In this document: piece after piece, positions 50,462 through 59,093 of the stretch | Numbering within the stretch: position 1 is the first letter of the stretch | Layout: each line of letters opens with the position of its first letter | Assembly: GCA_020073385.1 (NCBI GenBank) | Contig: JAIQFH010000001.1 | Coordinates: 248,001-312,000, forward strand | Direction of reading: 5' to 3' | Source of the DNA: Terriglobia bacterium | GTDB lineage: Bacteria; Acidobacteriota; Terriglobia; Terriglobales; Acidobacteriaceae | Length of the DNA: 64,000 bases | The notes under the pieces: model-generated | Seen by the model: only the letters and a program-made list of their open reading frames with translations | The model's database searches: none | What the model was told of the DNA's origin: nothing | Made by a program: the position numbers and the translations under genes

Positions 50462-53251
50462 TCAGGATGTTGGGGGTATCCGCGTCGACATACTTGCAGC
50501 TTGCAACTGCCGGCGCACGAAGGTGTTTCCCGGCAGCTTCTGGTCCCATTGTTGCCAAAGCTCCAGTTGCTGTTTCGCGATGGCTTCTGCTTTGGTCAAA
50601 TCACCGCTGCGGCGGTAGAAACCAAAAAGAGATTGATAGATGCTGCACAGTTTGGTGGCATCGCTAAGATCGTTGGCGGGGTCGGGCTTGGTTGCCATTA
50701 CTTTGTCGAGCAGGTCCTCGTCAGTCACAGCCGCCCGACGTGCGTCGCCCTCATCAGCCTGGAGGTCCGCGAGGGCGCGCAGTGCCGTGAAAACACCGCT
50801 GGTGGTGCTGATGCTCGGTGCGGGGTAATCTCCGGTCTTTTTGAATGTCGCGAGGGCCGCCTCGACCCGACGCCTTGCCTCGGCATTGCGATGTAACGAG
50901 CGCAGCGCGTACGAAGACATGGCCAGCAGCTCAGCACGGTCGCTGACGGCCGCGACGTTGTTCTGAACCTCAGTGAGCCGGCCAATCCCCAAGTCATAGA
51001 GCTTCAGCGCCCGCTCCGGGTCCTTCTGGCGCAAAATGTTCGCAAGATTTGCAGCCGTAGACGCCAGCCTCGCTCGCCATCCATAGTCTTTCGGATTGCT
51101 TCGCGCCGCCTCCTCCGCTATGTTGACCGCCTTCTGAAGAGGCTCCTCCGCCTCGGCGGGACGCCCAAGGTTGACACCGTCGACTTCCCCCAAAAGCGTC
51201 CCCTGCCAGTGAAGAACGAAGTGCAGACTGATCAATTGAATCGTTTCATTCCGTTCCGACGATTTTTCGGCAATGGCTCGGGCTTCGCGGATGGCTTCGA
51301 GCGCCGCTTCGAGTTCGCCCTGATCACGGAGCGCATTAGCCAGGGTCGCTAGGGAGGAGCCGAGAACTGCGTCACCGTCGGGAACTGTCCGCTCCAGTTC
51401 CACCGATTTCTTCGCATAAGAAACAGCTTCGCTCCGCCGATGGAGCCTGCGATAGGCCATGCTTATGTTGGCGTAGAACGTCGCCGCATTCTCGCGCTCA
51501 TCGACTGTGGCCTGACCTCTACTGAAAAATTCGTCGAGCCGCGTAGAGGTCTTTTGAGCAAAAGCGAGGCTCTCTTCACTGCGCCCCTCGTAGTTGGCCA
51601 GCACCATGCGAGCGTGGGCAATCCGTGCTGAATTGAAGAGCGCCCTCCTTTCACCGTGGCGCGAGGCCAGTACCATGTCGGTCAACGCGTCGGCTTTTTT
51701 GAGTGTCTGTTCGGCCTGGTCAAACTGGCCGAGGTTTTGTTCGGTAGGTACACCCTGGATGTGTGCCACACGTTCAAGGCCACCGGCAACCTCGTCAGCC
51801 AGATCAAGATCTTGCTGGGCATCCGCCCCGAGCTTCTCCAGGTACTCCAGCGCGGCACTGACCAGATGTTGGCGAGCCTCAGTCGTTCCAGGGATCCCCC
51901 TGATTTCCTCGTCAAGGAGAAAAACCTGGTTGGATAAGCGGCGGAGTTGATCGAAACGACGCTGTGCGATGACACGTTCGCGGTTGACTTCGAATAGCCC
52001 CGCAGAGAGCGCGACTATGACGACTGCGGTTGCAACCACTGGAACCGGGTGTCGCTGCAAAAATTTGCTTACGCGGTACCCGATTGTATCGGCGCGCGCG
52101 CTGATCGGCTGATTCTTGAGGTACCGGTTGAGGTCTTCAATCAGCGCTACAGCCGAGGCATAGCGCTCCTGAGGATCCTTCTTCAACGTCTTGGCGACGA
52201 TCGTATCGAGATCGCCGCGTAGCAAGCGCCGTAGCTTGTCCGGCGACGTTGCTCGTCTCTCAGCATTCGCAAGCACTTCCTGCTGATCTAGCTTGCTGGA
52301 GGACACAATCTCAGACAATTTTCGCGGCTCAGTATCTACGATTGCTTTTACCAGATCAGCGGGAGAACGCGTGGCACCGCCGGCAGGATGCTGTCCCGTA
52401 AGCAATACATAGAGCAGCACACCCAAGGCATAAACATCGGTAGCAGTTGTGACTGGCGCTCCACTCACCTGCTCGGGGGCCGCATACTCGGGGGTCATAG
52501 CCTGGCCGGCCTGGGCCGTGAGCAAGGTAGGCGCTCCTGCCTGGCCTTCTCCTTCGAGCAGCTTGGCAATACCGAAATCCAGCAGCTTCACCTGGCCGTC
52601 TTTGCTGACCAGCACGTTCGAGGGCTTAAGATCGCGATGCACAATCAGGTTGGCATGAGCCTGAGCGACAGCGCCGGCAACATCCAAAAAGAGCCGGATG
52701 CGCTGTTCCACACCAAGCCTGCTCTGATCGCAGTAGCGATCGATATGGTCGCCGTCAACGTACTCCAGGATGAGGTACGGAACGCCGCTGGACGAAACGC
52801 CCGCATCCACGAGTTCCGCAATATTCGGATGCGTGAGCCGTCCCAGGATGCTCCCCTCGCGCTTGAATCGCTCTTCGTTCCCAGGCCCGAAGAGCGCGAG
52901 GTTGAGGAATTTCACGGCGACGCGCCGCTCGAATCGGTGGTCGCTGCGCTCGGCCAGCCACACGCTTCCCATCCCGCCCTGGCCGATCTGTGAGATCAAG
53001 TTGTAAGAACCAATGGCTTGACCGGCCAGCCCCGGCTCCATCTTCATCAATGGCGTGGGGCCCTTCTCCATGAAACCAGCTTTTGACAGCGCGTTGTGCT
53101 CGTCGATGAGCGAGGCCAGTTGGGCAGCCAGTTCGGGCTTCTCGACGCTTAAGGAGGACAACCATGCGGCGCGCTGATCATCATCCATCTCCAGAGCTTG
53201 GTTGAGGTAGGGCCTTAGAGTCAGCCATTGCTCGGCACTAAGCGTAGACAT
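50462..53251 (-). CDS. Membrane Ser/Thr protein kinase with TPR-like extracytoplasmic region
   Basis: Predicted 929-residue kinase typical of Acidobacteria. A short N-terminal helix region (EQWLTLRPYLNQALEMDDDQ) is followed by the kinase: IGQGGMG (89-95), Lys114, HRDLKPSN (205-212), DFG (225-227), YAAPEQVSG. One membrane helix, VPVVATAVVIVALSAGLFEV, lies near 400-420. The rest is a long helical repeat region with TPR-like units (DALTDMVLASRHGERRALFN, LANALRDQGELEAALEAIRE, PERALKLYDLGIGRLTEVQN). The start is nine bases after the ECF sigma factor stop, so both are one operon. Proteins with this layout are usually encoded next to such sigma factors. Catalytic residues are complete. The signal and substrate are not known. 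Confidence 0.92.
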   Translation of the reverse strand: MSTLSAEQWLTLRPYLNQALEMDDDQRAAWLSSLSVEKPELAAQLASLIDEHNALSKAGFMEKGPTPLMKMEPGLAGQAIGSYNLISQIGQGGMGSVWLAERSDHRFERRVAVKFLNLALFGPGNEERFKREGSILGRLTHPNIAELVDAGVSSSGVPYLILEYVDGDHIDRYCDQSRLGVEQRIRLFLDVAGAVAQAHANLIVHRDLKPSNVLVSKDGQVKLLDFGIAKLLEGEGQAGAPTLLTAQAGQAMTPEYAAPEQVSGAPVTTATDVYALGVLLYVLLTGQHPAGGATRSPADLVKAIVDTEPRKLSEIVSSSKLDQQEVLANAERRATSPDKLRRLLRGDLDTIVAKTLKKDPQERYASAVALIEDLNRYLKNQPISARADTIGYRVSKFLQRHPVPVVATAVVIVALSAGLFEVNRERVIAQRRFDQLRRLSNQVFLLDEEIRGIPGTTEARQHLVSAALEYLEKLGADAQQDLDLADEVAGGLERVAHIQGVPTEQNLGQFDQAEQTLKKADALTDMVLASRHGERRALFNSARIAHARMVLANYEGRSEESLAFAQKTSTRLDEFFSRGQATVDERENAATFYANISMAYRRLHRRSEAVSYAKKSVELERTVPDGDAVLGSSLATLANALRDQGELEAALEAIREARAIAEKSSERNETIQLISLHFVLHWQGTLLGEVDGVNLGRPAEAEEPLQKAVNIAEEAARSNPKDYGWRARLASTAANLANILRQKDPERALKLYDLGIGRLTEVQNNVAAVSDRAELLAMSSYALRSLHRNAEARRRVEAALATFKKTGDYPAPSISTTSGVFTALRALADLQADEGDARRAAVTDEDLLDKVMATKPDPANDLSDATKLCSIYQSLFGFYRRSGDLTKAEAIAKQQLELWQQWDQKLPGNTFVRRQLQAASMSTRIPPTS

Positions 53252-53260
53252 GGATGGTCC

Positions 53261-53827
53261 TCAGAGCGCTAAATCAGCGCGAATGGTGCGATGGAGATAA
53301 AGCCGGGCCCTCTGCCAATCCCGCTGTACCGTGCGTTCCGACACGTCTCGCAAAGCGGCGATTTCACCGAACGAAAGGCCACAGAAGAACTTCAAATCGA
53401 CCAGCTCCGCGAGGGACGGTTCCACCTTACCCAATTCGTCGAGGGCTTCGCCGATCTGCTGAAGTTCGCGATGGCTCACAGAGCTCTCCATAGGCTCGGT
53501 CTCCAGCGACGTAATCTCGAACAGCCCGCCGCGCTTCTGCGCGTGCCGTTCCCGGAAATGATCGATGATCAGCCCTCGCATTACCCTCGCCGCATATCCC
53601 AGGAACTTGAGACGGTCAGGAAACGAAGGTTCCCCACGGGCCGACATCGCCAGGTATGCCTCGTGCAGCAGCGTAGTTGCGCTGATGCTGACCGATCCGC
53701 CGCGACGTGCGAGTTCACGTTTCGCTACCTGACGCAGTTCAGAATAGAGCTTGGCGAAAAGGGCTTCGGACGCCGCGTCGTCCCCCCGTTCGCTCGCCCC
53801 GATCAGCCACGAAATGGTGGGTTCCAT
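53261..53827 (-). CDS. ECF-type RNA polymerase sigma factor
   Basis: Predicted 188-residue sigma factor. The start is placed at the ATG reading MEPTISWLIGASERGDDAAS, with GAGAG upstream. The open frame continues 95 residues further upstream, but that extension lacks family similarity. Region 2 is EALFAKLYSELRQVAKRELA then TTLLHEAYLAMSARGE and KFLGYAARVMRGLIIDHFRE. Region 4 is LVDLKFFCGLSFGEIAALRD with VSERTVQRDWQRARLYLHR. This is the acidobacterial/planctomycete-type ECF group that pairs with Ser/Thr kinases, without a recognisable anti-sigma factor. It would direct RNA polymerase to specific promoters. Regulation by the adjacent kinase is suggested by gene context only. Confidence 0.91.
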   Translation of the reverse strand: MEPTISWLIGASERGDDAASEALFAKLYSELRQVAKRELARRGGSVSISATTLLHEAYLAMSARGEPSFPDRLKFLGYAARVMRGLIIDHFRERHAQKRGGLFEITSLETEPMESSVSHRELQQIGEALDELGKVEPSLAELVDLKFFCGLSFGEIAALRDVSERTVQRDWQRARLYLHRTIRADLAL

Positions 53828-54206
53828 AACGCTCTCAGGAATTTCTATCCTGGCGCGCACAAGAGTCTCGCATTTCAGCCGGCTAGTCAACAAAGGAAAG
53901 GCAGACATGGCGTAGGCACGTACGAAGACTGAATCACGGCGTTGCCATCGACAACAAAGAAACTTTACCTTGCCCCGAAAGTCCGAAAATGCCTCCGTGA
54001 CATCGGGACGTTGAAACCACCTGACAAACCCGGTATTAACTCCGCTACGGGTAAACCTCGCGCCTTCTCCAGAAACCGCTGTATTGGTCCCATAAGGTAA
54101 GCCAATGGACAATTCATTGTCAGATTGATCGCGCTCCAGGAGTGGCGGACTGCCACCTCCATTCCGAAGCTTGGGAATCGACTAAGTTGATCTGGAGGTT
54201 TCAAAC
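53828..54206. other. Divergent intergenic region between the sigma factor and the small secreted protein
   Basis: About 380 bases. It contains a 14-base inverted repeat GACAAT-TC-ATTGTC at 54108-54121, a possible operator. No gene is convincing. An open frame on minus continues the sigma frame upstream but has no support. Confidence 0.35.
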
Positions 54207-54617
54207 ATGCGACAAATTTTCCTGTTACTTTCCGTTCTGTTGCTCGGCCTCTCATGGGCCGTTGCGCAGGACAGCGCAACCTCAGGCTCCACGAGTAATT
54301 CGGGACAAACATCACGCACCGGTGCTGGCGGCCAGATGACGGTTGAAGGTTGCCTGAGTGGCTCCGACGGAAACTTTACCCTTACCGACAAGAATGGAAT
54401 GTCCTATCAACTCACCGGGGATACCGCCAAGCTGAGCGAGCACGTAGGCCATGAAATAAAAGTGACCGGAACGTCCGGATCGGCCGCCGCTGGGGCATCC
54501 GGTTCGACCGAACCAAGCGGCACTGCCGGCAGCGCAGGCGGTGGCCAGGCGTTGCAGGTCACATCGGTAAAACACGTTTCCAAAAGCTGCAAGTCCGGCG
54601 CCGGCATGTCTCACTAG
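54207..54617 (+). CDS. Small secreted protein, OB-fold-like (DUF5818-type)
   Basis: Predicted 136-residue exported protein. MRQIFLLLSVLLLGLSWAVA is a signal peptide, with GGAGG upstream. After a Ser/Thr/Gly-rich linker comes a small beta domain: MTVEGCLSGSDGNFTLTDKN, MSYQLTGDTAKLSEHVGHEI and KVTGTSG. It has the order of strands of small OB-fold lipid- or DNA-binding-like domains found in acidobacterial secreted proteins. A Gly/Ala/Ser-rich stretch follows, then LQVTSVKHVSKSC. It is a single gene with a strong terminator just after the stop. The function is unknown. Confidence 0.75.
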   Translation: MRQIFLLLSVLLLGLSWAVAQDSATSGSTSNSGQTSRTGAGGQMTVEGCLSGSDGNFTLTDKNGMSYQLTGDTAKLSEHVGHEIKVTGTSGSAAAGASGSTEPSGTAGSAGGGQALQVTSVKHVSKSCKSGAGMSH

Positions 54618-54632
54618 ATTGCTGCGAATGAG

Positions 54633-54662
54633 AAAGCTCAGCGAAATGCTGAGCTTTTTTTT
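54633..54662 (+). terminator. Rho-independent terminator after the small secreted protein
   Basis: AAAGCTCAGC (54633-54642), loop GAAAT, GCTGAGCTTT (54648-54657), then continued T residues to 54662. This is a textbook intrinsic terminator. Confidence 0.92.
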
Positions 54663-54786
54663 GGCATTCGCGCCCCGGTCTCTCTTACGAGAGCCACAAC
54701 TCAAGACTGCCTTCCCCGCGGTTCGGCGCAATAGTCCTCCGCCTCAAGAAAAAAGTCTCAGCTATTCCGACCGGCCGTAGCCTTCT

Positions 54787-54811
54787 CTGAGAACTGAGAA
54801 CTGAGAACTGG
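54787..54811. repeat. Short GAGAACT direct repeats
   Basis: Three tandem copies of a 7-base word (GAGAACT) in the gap before the AIM24-like gene. It is a small simple repeat of unknown role. Confidence 0.6.
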
Positions 54812-54864
54812 CCCTGGGAACCGAATTCCCCCGATGTATACTCTCCCTCTAAAAGGAGACCCGC

Positions 54865-55623
54865 ATGCAGAGCCGCATCACCGGCACAACGATGCCTGTC
54901 CTGGAATTCATCCTCGACCCCAACGAGTCCATCATCTCCGAAGCCGGAGAGCTCTCATGGATGGGCAGTTCCATTCAGTTGACGACGCATACGCAGTTCG
55001 GCGGTGGCGGCGGTCTCTTCGGAGTCATCAAGCGTGTGGCCGGCGGCGGATCCATCTTCATGACGGAATACCGCGCCATCGGAACTCCAGGAGAACTGGC
55101 CTTCGCCACCAAGCTTCCGGGTCACATCGTCCCCGTCGAAGTCTCGCCTGGGCACGATTACATGATTCACCGCCAGGGATTCCTCTGCGCCACCCCGCAG
55201 ATCCAGATCGGCGTTGGTTTCCAGCAATCACTCGGCGCGGGCATCTTCGGCGGCGACGGATTCCTGCTGCAGAAAGTCAGCGGCCAGGGAATCGCATGGC
55301 TCGAACTCTCAGGAGAGTTGGTCGTTCGCGATCTCCAGCCCGGAGAGAACCTCCGCGTGCATCCGGGACATGTCGGCGCCTTTCAAGCGAGCGTCTCCTT
55401 TCAAATCACGACGGTCCCCGGCATCAAGAACATGATCTTCGGCGGCGATGGACTCTTTCTCGCCTCTCTTACTGGGCCGGGGAGAATCTGGCTGCAGACG
55501 CTTCCCATCGCCAAACTCGCCCACGCGATCGAGCGATATCTACCTCGTGAAGCTTCCCGGCAGACCGTGGAAGGCGGCGTAGTAGGCGGAATTGTCGGCT
55601 CCATCCTCGACAACATGCGCTAG
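54865..55623 (+). CDS. AIM24/TIGR00266 family protein
   Basis: Predicted 252-residue soluble protein of the TIGR00266 group. AAAAGGAGA precedes the ATG. Landmarks are MPVLEFILDPNESIISEAGE, LSWMGSSIQL, TEYRAIGTPGELAFATKLPG, IPVEV-like (here VPVEVSPGHDYMIHRQGFLC), FGGDGFLLQKVSGQG, GENLRVHPGHVGAFQASVSF and FLASLTGPGRIWLQTLPIAK. The fold is a beta-rich double module like that of yeast AIM24. The biochemical role is not known. It ends 13 bases before the ADOP permease start, so it is probably co-transcribed with it. Confidence 0.9.
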   Translation: MQSRITGTTMPVLEFILDPNESIISEAGELSWMGSSIQLTTHTQFGGGGGLFGVIKRVAGGGSIFMTEYRAIGTPGELAFATKLPGHIVPVEVSPGHDYMIHRQGFLCATPQIQIGVGFQQSLGAGIFGGDGFLLQKVSGQGIAWLELSGELVVRDLQPGENLRVHPGHVGAFQASVSFQITTVPGIKNMIFGGDGLFLASLTGPGRIWLQTLPIAKLAHAIERYLPREASRQTVEGGVVGGIVGSILDNMR

Positions 55624-55636
55624 AGCGAGGTTACCT

Positions 55637-58111
55637 ATGGATTTGCTTTCCGATCAGCTCACGCAGGTGTTGCGCAGGCTGGGGCGCTCTCCGATTTTCA
55701 CGATCATCACCATCATCACGCTTGCCGCGGGAGTGGGCGCCAACATTGCCGTCTTTAGTGTCGTCGAAGGAGTCCTCTTGAAGCCCCTGCCCTACCCGCA
55801 CGCTGAGAGGCTCGTCGGCATGTGGCACACAGCCCCCGGTCTCAACATGGATGAAGTGAATATGGCGCCGTCGAATTACTTCATCTATCGCGAGCAAAAC
55901 CACGTCTTCGAAGATATCGGCGTGTACCAGGGAGACTCAGTGGCGGTTACGGGACAAGGCGATCCTGAGCAAGTACCCGCCCTCGATGTGACTGATGGAG
56001 TGTTGCCGACGCTGGGCGTGGCTCCTGTGCTCGGCCGCTGGTTTAGCCGCGCCGACGACATGCCGGGCGCTCCCGCTACCGTGATGCTCAATTACGGCTA
56101 CTGGCAGCGGCGCTTCGGCGGTGACCGGTCGATCGTGGGCCGGGCAATCACGGTGGATGGCAAACTGCGGCAGGTGATCGGGGTGATGCCGCGGAAGTTT
56201 CGTTTTCTCGATCGCGAGCAGCCCGCGTTGATTTTGCCGCTGCAGTTTGATCGCAATAAGACGATGTTGGGCGACTTCAGCTATGAAGGAATTGCGCGGC
56301 TGCGGCCCGGTATCGCCTTGGCACAAGCCAATGCCGACATCCAGCGCTTGATTCCAACTGTCTGGGGCAGCTTTCCCGCGCCGCCGGGCTTCAGCATCAA
56401 CCTGTTCAATACGGCGCGCTTTGGCGCCAGGATCAGGCCGCTTAGTCAGGGCGTGGTTGGGGACGTCAGCAAACTGCTCTGGGTACTGATGGGGAGCATC
56501 GGCGTCGTGCTGCTGATCGCGTGCGCGAATGTCGCCAATCTTCTGCTGGTCCGCGCCGAAGGGCGGCATCAGGAACTGGCCGTGCGCGCGGCTCTGGGTG
56601 CGGGCCGCTGGCGCATCGCTTCTGATTTTCTTCTTGAAAGCGTGGTGATCGGAATCCTCGGGAGCGGCTTGGGCCTGCTGCTGGCGTGGGGAGCACTGCG
56701 TTTGCTCATTGCGATCAATCCCCAGGGGCTGCCGCGCCTGCAAGACATCGGCATTGACCTTGCCGTGCTTGCCTTCACATTGGTGGTATCGCTGTTCTGT
56801 AGCTTGCTGTTCGGCTCCATACCGGCCCTGCGCTATGCGAGCGCACGCATGGGCACTGGCCTGCGGGAAGGCGGTCGCACACTCAGCCAGGGACGCGAGC
56901 GGCATCGCACCCGGAATACGCTTGTGGTGATCCAGGTGGGTCTGGCGTTTGTGCTGCTGATCTGCTCAGGACTGATGATCCGGACCTTCCACGCACTGAC
57001 TCACATCGATCCAGGATTCGATACCAAAGCAGGAATCCAAACGTTTCAGCTGGCGATTTCCGACGTTGAAGTTCGCCAAGCGGAGAACGTGATGCGAAAG
57101 GAAGAGGCAATCGCTCAGCGTCTGGCGGTGATTCCCGGAGTGACCAGCGTAGCGCTGGTGGCCAATTCTGCTCCTATGGACGGAGGGCATTGGATGGATC
57201 CGGTTTTTGCGCAGGATCGCAACTATGCCGACGGATCCCAGCCTCCGCTGCGGCGGTTCAAATTTGTTTCGCCGGGATTCCTGAAGACGTTCGGGATTCC
57301 TTTGATCGCCGGACGCGACTTTAACTGGGCTGAAATCTACCAGCGGCTTCCCGTGGCGATGGTCTCGGAAAACCTGGCGCGCGAATATTGGGGCAGTCCA
57401 GCCAATGCGCTGGGAAAGTACATCCGTGTAAGCACCAAAGACGATTGGCGTCAGATTGTGGGAGTCGCCGGCGATTTGCTTGATGACGGCACGAATAAGG
57501 ACGCACCCACGATCACGTACTGGCCGATTTTGATGAACCATTTCGAAGGCGAGGACGAGTTTGTGCGGCGGCAACCGGTATACGCGATCCGCAGTTCTCG
57601 CGCCGGCTCCGAGAGTCTGATGAATGATGTGCGCCAGACAGTGTGGTCGGTGGATGCGAACCTGCCACTGTCCGCGATTCGCACGCAGGAATATTTCTAC
57701 TCGAGGTCGATGGCGCGCACGTCCTTTACGCTCGTCATGCTTGCTGTGGCAGCTGCATTGGCGCTGCTGCTGGGTCTAGTTGGGCTGTATGGCGTCATCG
57801 CTTATTCTGCGTCGCAGCGCCGGCGGGAGATCGGGATTCGCATCGCCCTGGGCGCGCAACGCAATACGGTGACAGCTATGTTTGTCCGCCAGGGACTCGC
57901 GATGGCTGGCATCGGAGTAGCCTGCGGCTTCATCGTGGCAGTCGCCGCAACGCGCTTGCTTCGATCGCTGTTATTCCACGTCAGCCCCATGGACCCGTTG
58001 ACGTATGCTTGCGCCGCTCTTGCACTATGCGCCGCCGGGGCGCTCGCCAGTTACATCCCGTCGCGCCGAACGGCTACCGTCAACCCCGTGGAGGCGCTGC
58101 GCGCCGAATAA
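55637..58111 (+). CDS. ADOP-type (acidobacterial duplicated orphan permease) MacB/FtsX permease
   Basis: Predicted 824-residue membrane protein. The start reads MDLLSDQLTQVLRRLGRSPI and follows GAGCGAGG. It has two MacB periplasmic-core/FtsX repeats. The first helix is FTIITIITLAAGVGANIAVF. The first FtsX block has LLWVLMGSIGVVLLIACANV, NLLLVRAEGRHQELAVRAAL, then the IPALRYASARMGTG linker. The second block has SFTLVMLAVAAALALLLGLV, YSASQRRREIGIRIALGAQR and the end IPSRRTATVNPVEALRAE. The duplicated layout without its own ATPase gene is the hallmark of this group, which is abundant in Acidobacteria. The family probably works with shared MacB-like ATPases in export. The substrate is unknown. 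Confidence 0.92.
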   Translation: MDLLSDQLTQVLRRLGRSPIFTIITIITLAAGVGANIAVFSVVEGVLLKPLPYPHAERLVGMWHTAPGLNMDEVNMAPSNYFIYREQNHVFEDIGVYQGDSVAVTGQGDPEQVPALDVTDGVLPTLGVAPVLGRWFSRADDMPGAPATVMLNYGYWQRRFGGDRSIVGRAITVDGKLRQVIGVMPRKFRFLDREQPALILPLQFDRNKTMLGDFSYEGIARLRPGIALAQANADIQRLIPTVWGSFPAPPGFSINLFNTARFGARIRPLSQGVVGDVSKLLWVLMGSIGVVLLIACANVANLLLVRAEGRHQELAVRAALGAGRWRIASDFLLESVVIGILGSGLGLLLAWGALRLLIAINPQGLPRLQDIGIDLAVLAFTLVVSLFCSLLFGSIPALRYASARMGTGLREGGRTLSQGRERHRTRNTLVVIQVGLAFVLLICSGLMIRTFHALTHIDPGFDTKAGIQTFQLAISDVEVRQAENVMRKEEAIAQRLAVIPGVTSVALVANSAPMDGGHWMDPVFAQDRNYADGSQPPLRRFKFVSPGFLKTFGIPLIAGRDFNWAEIYQRLPVAMVSENLAREYWGSPANALGKYIRVSTKDDWRQIVGVAGDLLDDGTNKDAPTITYWPILMNHFEGEDEFVRRQPVYAIRSSRAGSESLMNDVRQTVWSVDANLPLSAIRTQEYFYSRSMARTSFTLVMLAVAAALALLLGLVGLYGVIAYSASQRRREIGIRIALGAQRNTVTAMFVRQGLAMAGIGVACGFIVAVAATRLLRSLLFHVSPMDPLTYACAALALCAAGALASYIPSRRTATVNPVEALRAE

Positions 58112-58243
58112 GATCATCATCCAGATTGCCGTCGTGGTTTGGGAAGCGATTTGAACAAGTTGGCGGCATACTCGGTGTCATCGCCACGTTCCTGCTCTGA
58201 GTCGTCTCAGGTAAACTGTCTCTGGTCCCTTCGTCTCTGCAGA

Positions 58244-59083
58244 ATGATCAATGGCAAACACATCGCTGTCGTCATGCCCGCATACCACGCGGAGAAGACG
58301 CTTGCAGTCACGGTGGGAGAGATCCCGGATCTGGTCGATATCCGCATCCTGGTCGACGATCACAGCCAGGACCAGACCGTCGCAGTGGCCCGCCGGCTGG
58401 GGCTGCTCGTCTTCCAGCATGATCGCAATTATGGTTACGGGCGGAATCAGCAAACCTGCTACCGCGAGGCTTTAGCCGCGGGCGCGGATGTCGTGATCAT
58501 GCTGCACCCCGATTACCAGTACACGCCGCTGTTGATTACCGCGATGGCCAGCATGGTCGCTTATGATGTGTACGACGTGGTGCTGGGCTCGCGCATTATC
58601 GGAGGCCGCGCGCTGATGGGCGGCATGCCACTCTACAAGTACATCTCCAACCGCCTGCTCACCGCGTTTGAGAATCTGTTTCTAGGCGTGAAGCTCTCCG
58701 AATACCACACAGGCTACCGCGCATTCAGCCGCCAGGTGCTGACCGAGTTGCCACTGCTGGAGAATTCTGACGACTTTGTCTTCGACAACCAGATGCTGGC
58801 GCAATGCGTGCACTTCGGCTTCCGCATAGGAGAAGTCTCCTGTCCGACGAAATATTTCGAGGAAGCGTCGTCGATCAACTTCCGCCGCAGCGTGAAGTAC
58901 GGGCTCGAGGTGCTGGCGACTACCTTGCAGTTCGCAGCACAGAAAATCGGCCTGCTGCATCTGCCGCGATTCAGCCCACAGGGCCGCAAACTCGAAACCG
59001 AGCGCGAATCTTACTACGCCTCCCACAAAGAATCAGCTCATTCCTCTAGCAACCGGAACCCGAGGGTCGGGATTTGTCTTTGA
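58244..59083 (+). CDS. Glycosyltransferase family 2
   Basis: Predicted 279-residue cytoplasmic or membrane-associated glycosyltransferase. The start is placed at [20 protein letters not shown]; the longer frame adds 35 residues without family likeness. The GT-A core has [53 protein letters not shown] (acidic DxD-like region) and [13 protein letters not shown]. The acceptor region has [13 protein letters not shown] and [12 protein letters not shown]. It is a dolichyl-phosphate mannose synthase-like single-domain type, and no clear membrane helix is visible at the C-terminus. It converges with a GT-C-like membrane protein gene; the two stops are 10 bases apart. A role in cell-envelope glycan assembly is likely. 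Confidence 0.88.
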   Translation: MINGKHIAVVMPAYHAEKTLAVTVGEIPDLVDIRILVDDHSQDQTVAVARRLGLLVFQHDRNYGYGRNQQTCYREALAAGADVVIMLHPDYQYTPLLITAMASMVAYDVYDVVLGSRIIGGRALMGGMPLYKYISNRLLTAFENLFLGVKLSEYHTGYRAFSRQVLTELPLLENSDDFVFDNQMLAQCVHFGFRIGEVSCPTKYFEEASSINFRRSVKYGLEVLATTLQFAAQKIGLLHLPRFSPQGRKLETERESYYASHKESAHSSSNRNPRVGICL

Positions 59084-59093
59084 AGTGAAGCTG

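Noticed and set aside
53828..54112. N-terminal extension of the ECF sigma factor
   Set aside because: The extra 95 residues lack sigma-factor features, while the ATG at 53827 has a ribosome site and starts the family domain.
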